This document shows positions 7,467-13,467 of a DNA stretch of 27,871 nt, one piece after another (positions within the stretch are counted from its first letter, which is position 1; every line of letters begins with the position of its first letter). Source of the DNA: JAWPMT01 sp964653795 (GTDB taxonomy: Bacteria; Bacteroidota; Bacteroidia; Cytophagales; Cyclobacteriaceae); assembly GCA_964653795.1 (NCBI GenBank), contig CAZZHO010000046.1:1-27871 (forward strand), written 5' to 3'. Both the position numbers and the translations under genes were made by a program. Under the pieces are notes generated by a model, which was given only the letters and a program-made list of their open reading frames with translations, was not told where the DNA came from and searched no databases.

Positions 7467-9716
7467 TTGAAGACTTTACCTCCAATATTTAATACCAAAA
7501 AGCTGTTGGTTTGGGCCATGTTCATATTGAGCATTGAGTTGGGCGCACAGAGGACCATCGTATTGGAGGATGCAAAGAAAGGCTTGTATGATATCAATCA
7601 GTTTGTTCTGCTGTGGCCTGACAGTGCAGGTGCTGCATCTCTCTCGGATGCTGTCTTTAGTAGTGGTTTTAGGCCTATATCAGAATACATTTCTTTTGAT
7701 AAGGAAGTGGTCTATTGGGGTAAATTCAATGTCATAAACTTTGATAGTACACAACTAAACTGGCTAATCAATTTCTCCCGCAATGATTTTGTGGAAGTAT
7801 ATGAACTCCGGCAACATCAGGGAATTTTAACTGAGAAGACCGGATACCTGGTGCCTGCCGGGGAAAAGTCCATTTCCGAAGGAAGCTATTTTGCTCCACT
7901 TAATTTACCATATGGAGTAGAGAAAACTATTTTCTTCAAAGTATCTCAAAAATTTCATGACCATGAGTTTAGGTACCTAAGTATCGAGTCACCTTTTTAC
8001 ATGTTTCAGCATTACTCTGACAGGCTAATTATTAATATGGTCTTTCAGGGTTTTCTCTGGATTATGATACTTTATAATATTCTCACCTGGATCCATTTTC
8101 GGGATCGGGCAGGAGTAGCCTATAGCTTTTACCTAATGGGTATAGCGTTGTTTTACCTATTCTCAGAAGGTTACGTGCGGGAAATCATGATGAGCGAGAA
8201 CCCAGAGTATTCCCTATACTTTCTCAATTTCTTGTTCTTAGCGGTATTCTCCTACTACTACTTTTTGAGGGATTTCCTTGAAATACATATTACCAAACCN
8301 NNNNNNNNNNNNNNNNNNNNNNNNNNNNNNNNNNNNNNNNNNNNNNNNNNNNNNNNNNNNNNNNNNNNNNNNNNNNNNNNNNNNNNNNNNNNNNNNNNNA
8401 AAAGAATGCGACTCATTGAGCTTGGAAAAAGGGAGGCTCAACAAGAGCTTATCGAGGAGCTCAAAAATCATAAGCAGCTTGTGTCTGATCAGAAGCGAAA
8501 CCTTGAAAGCATTGTTCGGTCCAGGACGGAAAAACTTGAAAAGCAGAATAAGGAGCTGGAACTAGCGAAATCTGAAGCGGAAGAGGCGGCCCGAACGAAA
8601 TCAGAATTTCTTTCTGTTATGAGTCATGAGATTCGAACTCCGATGAATGCCATAATCGGCATGACTCATTTATTGCTGGAAGACAACCCCCGGAAGGGGC
8701 AGTTAGAAAACCTCAAAAGCTTAAAGTTCTCAGCCGATAGCTTAGTGCAGTTGATCAATGATATACTGGACCTCAATAAAATAGAGTCTGGCAAAATTGA
8801 ATTGGAGCAGAGGGAATTTGATCTGCGGGATGCTGTCAAAAGAATCAACTATTTGTATAAGCCAAGGGCAGAAGAGAAAGGGGTGGATTTTAAGGTTTCT
8901 ATTGATCCACTTGTGGATAGGTATATCATAGGAGACCAAGGTAGACTCACTCAGATTCTAAACAACCTTGTGAGTAATGCGGTGAAGTTTACAGAGAATG
9001 GTGAAGTCGAGCTGTCGGTTTATCCTGTCGATCGAAATGAAGAGTTTGTTGAATTCAGATTTGAGGTGAGAGATACGGGAGTAGGTATCCCCGGCAATAA
9101 GCTCAATAGCATTTTCGAAAATTTCACACAAGCAGCGTCTAATACTACCCGGAAGTTTGGGGGGACAGGGCTTGGCTTGGCTATTAGCAAGAAGCTGCTG
9201 GAAATACAAGACAGCAGTATTGGGGTATTTAGTAAAGTAGGGAAGGGGTCCACTTTTTCTTTCAATTTGAAATTTATGGTAGTTGAAGACCAGGCTTCAG
9301 CACGAACTGATGAGTCCATTTCATACGAGCCACTTTCAGGTCTTTCAGTATTAGTTGTAGATGATAACTTGATGAATAGGGTTGTAATCGAGCAATTTTT
9401 AGAGAAGTGGGATATTCGTTTTGAAAGTGTGGAAAGCGGTGCTCTCGCCCTGGAAGAGATGGAAAAACATGACTTTAGTCTTGTACTCTTGGATATTCAG
9501 ATGCCTGGAATGGATGGTTATGAAGTTTCTCGCAGAATAAGGAGTTTCGCTCCTTCTAAAAGTTCTGTTCCAATTGTGGCCATTTCTGCTGATGTTTACG
9601 GAAATGTTTTTGACAATATAATAGCTGCCGGGATGAACGACTTTGTATCCAAACCTTTCAAACCGGAAGAGCTCTACTCGGTCATAAAGAAATATCACTA
9701 CGAAACCATTTCATGA
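7467..9716 (+). CDS. 7TMR-DISM hybrid sensor histidine kinase (interrupted by assembly gap)
   Basis: This is a membrane sensor that autophosphorylates on His and passes the phosphate to its own receiver. In order: signal peptide (about 1-27, ending SIELGAQ), an extracellular 7TMR-DISMED2-like beta-sandwich (about 30-175), then the start of a 7TM bundle with three membrane helices (about 187-272) before 100 N. After the gap come a coiled coil, the HisKA H-box SHEIRTPMNAIIG (nominal His387), HATPase N-box NNLVSNAVKF, G1 DTGVGIPG and G2 GGTGLGLAI, and a C-terminal receiver with VVDDN, phosphoacceptor LLDIQMPGMDG (nominal Asp676) and SKPF. Four more helices are expected in the gap, so the true protein is longer than the nominal 749 aa. 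The only start that preserves the signal peptide is the TTG at 7467. The stop overlaps the GDSL gene by ATGA. Confidence 0.92.
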   Translation: MKTLPPIFNTKKLLVWAMFILSIELGAQRTIVLEDAKKGLYDINQFVLLWPDSAGAASLSDAVFSSGFRPISEYISFDKEVVYWGKFNVINFDSTQLNWLINFSRNDFVEVYELRQHQGILTEKTGYLVPAGEKSISEGSYFAPLNLPYGVEKTIFFKVSQKFHDHEFRYLSIESPFYMFQHYSDRLIINMVFQGFLWIMILYNILTWIHFRDRAGVAYSFYLMGIALFYLFSEGYVREIMMSENPEYSLYFLNFLFLAVFSYYYFLRDFLEIHITKXXXXXXXXXXXXXXXXXXXXXXXXXXXXXXXXXXKRMRLIELGKREAQQELIEELKNHKQLVSDQKRNLESIVRSRTEKLEKQNKELELAKSEAEEAARTKSEFLSVMSHEIRTPMNAIIGMTHLLLEDNPRKGQLENLKSLKFSADSLVQLINDILDLNKIESGKIELEQREFDLRDAVKRINYLYKPRAEEKGVDFKVSIDPLVDRYIIGDQGRLTQILNNLVSNAVKFTENGEVELSVYPVDRNEEFVEFRFEVRDTGVGIPGNKLNSIFENFTQAASNTTRKFGGTGLGLAISKKLLEIQDSSIGVFSKVGKGSTFSFNLKFMVVEDQASARTDESISYEPLSGLSVLVVDDNLMNRVVIEQFLEKWDIRFESVESGALALEEMEKHDFSLVLLDIQMPGMDGYEVSRRIRSFAPSKSSVPIVAISADVYGNVFDNIIAAGMNDFVSKPFKPEELYSVIKKYHYETIS
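8300..8399. other. Assembly gap 2 (100 N, unknown true length)
   Basis: The run is exactly 100 N inside the kinase 7TM region. Only three of the seven expected membrane helices are visible upstream, and a coiled coil begins right after it. Four helices need roughly 300-450 bp, so the gap is underestimated. Confidence 0.95.
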
Positions 9717-10387
9717 ATTCGATGCTCAGGAAAGGATTGTTCTTATCCTTTATTCTACTAACAAATTTTACTATGTCTCAATCACTAACCTATTTGGCTT
9801 TAGGAGATTCTTACACCATTGGAGAAAGTGTTAAGGAGGAGCTGCGTTGGCCGAATCAATTGGCCACCGAAATGGAGGGTTTTGTCTCGATTGATCAACC
9901 TAAGATCATTGCTACTACAGGTTGGACGACTGATGAGTTGATGAAGGGAATAGCCGAAGCCAATCTTGAAGGACAGTATGATATTGTTTCTTTATTGATT
10001 GGAGTAAATAATCAGTATCGAGGGTATCCTTTTGCTCAATATGAGAAGGAATTTGTAGAGTTGATGGAAATAGCTGAAAGTCGAATGAAGGCTGGGGGTA
10101 CTCTTTTCGTGGTTTCTATCCCTGATTACGGAGTGACTCCATTCGGGCAGAAAAAAGATCCAGGTAAGATTGGAAAAGAGCTTGATGAATACAATGCATA
10201 CGCAAAATCCGTGGCAGAGGAGAGAGGTTATCCCTTCTTTAATATCACTGAAATATCAAGAAAAGCACTAGAGGATAGTTCTTTAGTGGCAAAAGACGAA
10301 TTGCATCCATCTGGTAAGATGTATACACAGTGGGTTGAGTCTATGCTTCCCTGGATGAAGCAGAATTTTCAAAGCAGAGATAAATAA
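9713..10387 (+). CDS. Secreted SGNH/GDSL-family hydrolase
   Basis: This is a probable esterase or lipase-like hydrolase, exported by an N-terminal signal peptide (about 1-23, LRKGLFLSFILLTNFTMSQS). The SGNH blocks are present: block I LALGDSYTIGE with nucleophile Ser33, block II Gly70 in TTGWTT, block III GVNNQ with Asn100, and block V DELHPS with Asp195 and His198 completing the triad. The 224-aa length is typical. The ATG at 9713 overlaps the kinase stop (ATGA), implying translational coupling; an ATG at 9722 would give a slightly shorter signal peptide. Substrate cannot be predicted: members act on acyl esters, lysophospholipids or O-acetylated sugars. Coupling to a surface-sensing kinase suggests its expression follows the same signal or that it processes the ligand; this is inference. 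Confidence 0.9.
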   Translation: MNSMLRKGLFLSFILLTNFTMSQSLTYLALGDSYTIGESVKEELRWPNQLATEMEGFVSIDQPKIIATTGWTTDELMKGIAEANLEGQYDIVSLLIGVNNQYRGYPFAQYEKEFVELMEIAESRMKAGGTLFVVSIPDYGVTPFGQKKDPGKIGKELDEYNAYAKSVAEERGYPFFNITEISRKALEDSSLVAKDELHPSGKMYTQWVESMLPWMKQNFQSRDK

Positions 10388-10410
10388 ATCACAACACTCA
10401 AGAAATGCCT

Positions 10411-10418
10411 TATTTTTG
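10411..10418 (+). promoter_or_regulatory. Candidate Bacteroidota -7 box before the lipoprotein gene
   Basis: TATTTTTG matches the TAnnTTTG consensus exactly and lies 51 bp upstream of the lipoprotein ATG at 10470, in the gap after the GDSL gene. No clear TTG -33 element is seen at the right distance, so this is a weak call. Confidence 0.35.
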
Positions 10419-10469
10419 CGTTTTGAGGTAATAATCCTAATTTAGGCCGCACAGACAGCCGGACATTTT

Positions 10470-11327
10470 ATGCGTTATGTTGGTTTATTCTTGATTTTGA
10501 TGCTTAGCATCACAGCATGTCGCGATAAAATCATCTGTCCCGCATTCCAAAGCACTTACATTCTTGACGACTCAACTCGCATGGCCTTCTATTCCTATGC
10601 TTGGCAGTTGGATGAAGCTACGAGAGAAAGTTATATCTCCTCCCTGAGTCAGACGCCTTCGGATTCGTTAGATTCTACGTCCTCCGCATCAGGGGAATTA
10701 CAGTGGAGTGATTATTACGCTTATGCAGGTGATTATAAGCGAAAAGCTCCGGAGGTAAGGAAAAGCAAATTCGGTATTGTCAAGTATGAGCCTTATTGGT
10801 TGAAAAACTATAATATGAAAAGGGCTCCTATGGAGAATGTGCTTGGCCCTAAAAAGGAAATTCCAGCAATCGAAGAAGCTGATAGTCCTGAGGTACAGAT
10901 CGCACAAAGCAATGCACTGGACTCTATGGCTGTTGTGGCCAATGATTCTACTATGGCAGGTGCTGGTCTGGATTCTACCGCTGTGGCTTCAGCACAAGAG
11001 GAAGTTCCAACCAAGAAAAAGGAGCAACGTTATCGATTTAGATACGACCCTAAGGACAACTTTAATGCGGATCAAGACTACTATAACAAGTACTTTGGTG
11101 TGTTGTTGTTGGATCTGACGCCAGAGCCAGAACCTGATACAACCTCTGCAGCGGTACCAGGTGAAACTGCTATTCCTGATAGCCTTGCTGCAGATGGCGG
11201 GGGCTTAAAAGGCAAACTGAAGGGGCTTTTTGGTAAAAAGAAAAAGGCAGCAGAGGAAACTTCCGAACCTGAAGAGACCACTGACACTCCACAAGGAGAA
11301 CCTGCTGAAGAAGGTAATGGTAACTAA
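10470..11327 (+). CDS. Lipoprotein of unknown function, low-complexity C-terminus
   Basis: The 285-aa product has a lipoprotein signal peptide with lipobox ITAC and acylated Cys17, so it should be anchored in the outer or inner membrane facing the periplasm or surface. The folded-looking part (18-130) contains CPAFQSTYILDDSTRMAFYSY and KSKFGIVKYEPYWLKNYNMKRAPMENVLGP. A Ser/Asp/Ala-rich linker follows, then a second conserved-looking block (FRYDPKDNFNADQDYYNKYFGVLLLDL, about 195-225), and a low-complexity tail rich in Glu, Pro and Thr interrupted by a basic GGGLKGKLKGLFGKKKKAA segment. The layout suggests a tethered protein with flexible linkers. I do not recognise a functional family. It is followed by a 27-bp convergent junction with the DinB-like gene. 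Confidence 0.82.
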   Translation: MRYVGLFLILMLSITACRDKIICPAFQSTYILDDSTRMAFYSYAWQLDEATRESYISSLSQTPSDSLDSTSSASGELQWSDYYAYAGDYKRKAPEVRKSKFGIVKYEPYWLKNYNMKRAPMENVLGPKKEIPAIEEADSPEVQIAQSNALDSMAVVANDSTMAGAGLDSTAVASAQEEVPTKKKEQRYRFRYDPKDNFNADQDYYNKYFGVLLLDLTPEPEPDTTSAAVPGETAIPDSLAADGGGLKGKLKGLFGKKKKAAEETSEPEETTDTPQGEPAEEGNGN

Positions 11328-11354
11328 CCAAGCCTTTTACTTCCGTCAGGTATT

Positions 11355-11930
11355 TTAATTAAGCCTCTTCTTCATTTCTTTTTTTAATATGATAAACTGT
11401 CCCAGGTGATTAGCTTGGTGCTCCATCACGTGGTACCATGCCCAATAGTAATTGTAATCTACATTGCCCCAGTCATCTCTTTTTTCAAATAGCCAAGCAT
11501 CGTCTTTCGTCTTCAAGACTTCTTTGGTTTTTGCTCGAACCTCATCCCACTTTTTAAGGTAGTAGGAGATAGGTTGACCTTTTAGCTGTTCTCTTCCTTC
11601 ATCTCCAAGGTTGAGTGCCACGACCCATTCTTTACCAACTTCTTCCCCCAGCTCTGAGTTGTAGAAAGTCGCTTGCTGATAAAACATTTCTGTAGCCGCC
11701 AGATGCAGTATCATGGCACCAAATCGATTTGAATTTTCATCCAGAAGGAAGTCGGTTTCTTTCAGGTTAAAGTCTTTGACACTTCGTACAACCCTGCTTT
11801 TCATATCATCTAACATATTGACCATTGTTCCTATGTGTGGAGTGTACTCCTCCGACTTGTTAATGGCGTATTGCGCAGTAGATAAATAGGTGGCCAGAAA
11901 GAATATGAGGTATAATACAGAAGCTTTCAT
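11355..11930 (-). CDS. Exported DinB-superfamily four-helix protein
   Basis: The 191-aa product carries a signal peptide (MKASVLYLIFFLATYLSTAQ) followed by a DinB/YfiT-like helical bundle. The metal-binding histidines of the family are present: His76 in ILHLAATE and a C-terminal cluster WYHVMEHQANHLGQ with His167, His171 and His175. DinB-fold proteins include divalent-metal-dependent thiol transferases (bacillithiol, mycothiol) and many uncharacterised members, mostly cytosolic; an exported version is less typical though found in Bacteroidota. It is transcribed away from a DUF4174 gene with a perfect inverted repeat in the 88-bp gap. Function beyond metal binding is not inferable; it should not be taken as the DNA polymerase IV that shares the name DinB. 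Confidence 0.85.
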   Translation of the reverse strand: MKASVLYLIFFLATYLSTAQYAINKSEEYTPHIGTMVNMLDDMKSRVVRSVKDFNLKETDFLLDENSNRFGAMILHLAATEMFYQQATFYNSELGEEVGKEWVVALNLGDEGREQLKGQPISYYLKKWDEVRAKTKEVLKTKDDAWLFEKRDDWGNVDYNYYWAWYHVMEHQANHLGQFIILKKEMKKRLN

Positions 11931-11967
11931 AATATTCGGTTTTGCTTAGGAATTTATCCTCAATACC

Positions 11968-11986
11968 TGTCAAAAGCAATTTGACA
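11968..11986. promoter_or_regulatory. Perfect inverted repeat between divergent DinB-like and DUF4174 genes, candidate operator
   Basis: The sequence is TGTCAAA, 5 bp, TTTGACA: a perfect 7-bp dyad with half-site centres one helical turn apart (12 bp), midway between two divergent starts (11930 and 12019). This geometry suits a dimeric helix-turn-helix regulator. It is not followed by a T tract, so it is not a terminator. The regulator is not identifiable in the window. Confidence 0.45.
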
Positions 11987-12018
11987 AAACAGTTTGTGCA
12001 CTTTGGTGTTCTGGATTT

Positions 12019-12420
12019 ATGAAGGTGCTTTTAGCTCCATTTCTCATAATAGGCATGACCTTTTATTCTAATCCGCTAGGCGATTTACGTTGGAAGTATA
12101 GGGTCCTTTTGGTGTCGGGGCCTGCGACCTTGGTTGAAGAACAATTGAACCTCCTGGAGACATCTCCTGATGAGTTAGAAGACCGGAATCTTTTGGTATT
12201 TGATCTCAATAAGAAAATTCAATCTTTACCGGAGGGGAGAATACATTCCGATGATGTTAAATCTTATTTCGGTTTGGATGGTAATGATTTTAGGGTTCTC
12301 CTGATTGGGAAAGATGGAGGTGTCAAAATCAATTCAACTCAGTTTGTCAAGCCAATAGATCTGTTTGCTACCATAGATCGTATGCCTATGAGGCAAGCTG
12401 AAATGAGGCAGAGGAATTGA
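12019..12420 (+). CDS. DUF4174 domain protein
   Basis: This is a short protein (133 aa) with a weak N-terminal signal (MKVLLAPFLIIGMTFYSNPLG). The body shows DUF4174 features: an opening RWKYRVLLVSGP strand, a central LLVFDLNKK, then the diagnostic LLIGKDGGVKINSTQFVKPIDLFATIDRMPMRQAEMR near the C-terminus. The domain has a thioredoxin-like strand order but no Cys is visible here, so a redox role is unsupported. Members are small, secreted or periplasmic and uncharacterised. It is divergent from the exported DinB-like gene and followed by a probable terminator. Confidence 0.85.
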   Translation: MKVLLAPFLIIGMTFYSNPLGDLRWKYRVLLVSGPATLVEEQLNLLETSPDELEDRNLLVFDLNKKIQSLPEGRIHSDDVKSYFGLDGNDFRVLLIGKDGGVKINSTQFVKPIDLFATIDRMPMRQAEMRQRN

Positions 12421-12472
12421 GCCCGACAGCTCCTTGAAATACATGACCGATAAAATATTAAAGTATTCTTCG

Positions 12473-12491
12473 ACCTGGATTCCAGGTTTTT
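12473..12491 (+). terminator. Probable terminator after the DUF4174 gene
   Basis: ACCTGG and CCAGGT form a perfect 6-bp stem with a 3-nt loop directly followed by a short T tract (12487-12491). It lies 53 bp after the DUF4174 stop and 86 bp before the next gene. The stem is short but GC-containing. Confidence 0.5.
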
Positions 12492-12576
12492 CTCCTTTCA
12501 TCAAGTTTAGATTTACTGATCAGCGAGTAACTAAAGAAAATAGGTAATTTTCGGTTCTCTTAATTTTTTAGCCCAT

Positions 12577-13467
12577 ATGAACAGGAGGAACTTTAACCGA
12601 AAAGCTTTGGCCCTTGCAGCACTGGCGGTTGTGCCGAAAGCTGGCTTTTCTCAATCAAAAAAATATAAGATTGGTTATCAGCTTTACTCGATTCGTGATG
12701 CCATGGCAATTGATCCGATAGGGACAATTAAGGCGCTGAAAGCAATGGGCTATGAAGATTTTGAGACTTATGGCTATGTTCCTGATAAGGATGAGTTCTA
12801 TGGGTTAAAGTCTACGGATTTCAAGAAAACATTGGAAGACCTAGACCTGAGTACTACCAGTGGACACTATGGGTTTGCGGACTATTTGGATAAGCCTTCG
12901 GATCAAATGGATCGATTTGTGGATCAATGCATAGTTGGTGCTAAGCAGGTGGGACATAAATATATCACATGGCCGGTAATGCCGACAGACTGGCGAAATG
13001 CAGAAAGCTACAGAAAACTACCGGCTATTCTCAATAGAGTAGGTGAGCAGATTACCAAAAGCGGGCTAGGCTTTGCCTATCATAATCATGGTTATGAATT
13101 TCAACCTGCCGGAGACAAAACTTGCTATGATTTGGTATTGGAAAATACAGACCCTTCGCTGGTGAAAATTCAATTGGATATGTATTGGGTAGCACACTCA
13201 GCCAAAAGAAGTCCTTCTGAGATCATCGCGACGGATCCTGACCGGTTTGTGATGTGGCACATCAAGGACATGGATAAAGTGACAAGGGATTACACCGAAT
13301 TAGGAAATGGTTCTATCGATTATCATGATGTCCTTTCAAAAGCTTCTCAAAAGGGACTGGAGTATTTTTACATCGAGCAAGGAGGAAATTATGCCACAGA
13401 CTCCACTCAAAGCGCGAAGGATAGCATAACTTATTTCAAGAAAGAGCTAAAGAAATATTTGTCTTAG
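12577..13467 (+). CDS. Tat-exported sugar phosphate isomerase/epimerase-like TIM barrel
   Basis: The product has 296 aa and a twin-arginine-like signal (MNRRNFNRKALALAALAVVPKAGFSQ), implying export of a folded, metal-bound enzyme. The rest fits the xylose-isomerase-like TIM-barrel superfamily (AP endonuclease family 2 fold): GYQLYSIRD near residue 33, YHNHGYEF at 168-175 (His169/Glu174), QLDMYW with Asp201, WHIKD with His228, and a final acidic FYIEQGG with Glu267, the usual metal-ligand pattern. Related Bacteroidota proteins are annotated as sugar phosphate isomerases/epimerases and may act on keto-sugars or inositols, but the substrate is unknown. Similarity to endonuclease IV is only at fold level. 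Its stop abuts the stop of the permease on the other strand with no intervening base. Confidence 0.88.
   Translation: MNRRNFNRKALALAALAVVPKAGFSQSKKYKIGYQLYSIRDAMAIDPIGTIKALKAMGYEDFETYGYVPDKDEFYGLKSTDFKKTLEDLDLSTTSGHYGFADYLDKPSDQMDRFVDQCIVGAKQVGHKYITWPVMPTDWRNAESYRKLPAILNRVGEQITKSGLGFAYHNHGYEFQPAGDKTCYDLVLENTDPSLVKIQLDMYWVAHSAKRSPSEIIATDPDRFVMWHIKDMDKVTRDYTELGNGSIDYHDVLSKASQKGLEYFYIEQGGNYATDSTQSAKDSITYFKKELKKYLS

Noticed and set aside
11355..11930. DNA polymerase IV (DinB)
   Set aside because: The name is shared but this is the unrelated small DinB/YfiT helical-bundle family; it is too short and has no polymerase motifs.
12577..13467. DNA repair endonuclease IV
   Set aside because: Only the TIM-barrel fold is shared; the Tat-like signal peptide and YHNHGYEF/WHIKD pattern fit exported sugar isomerase-like proteins.
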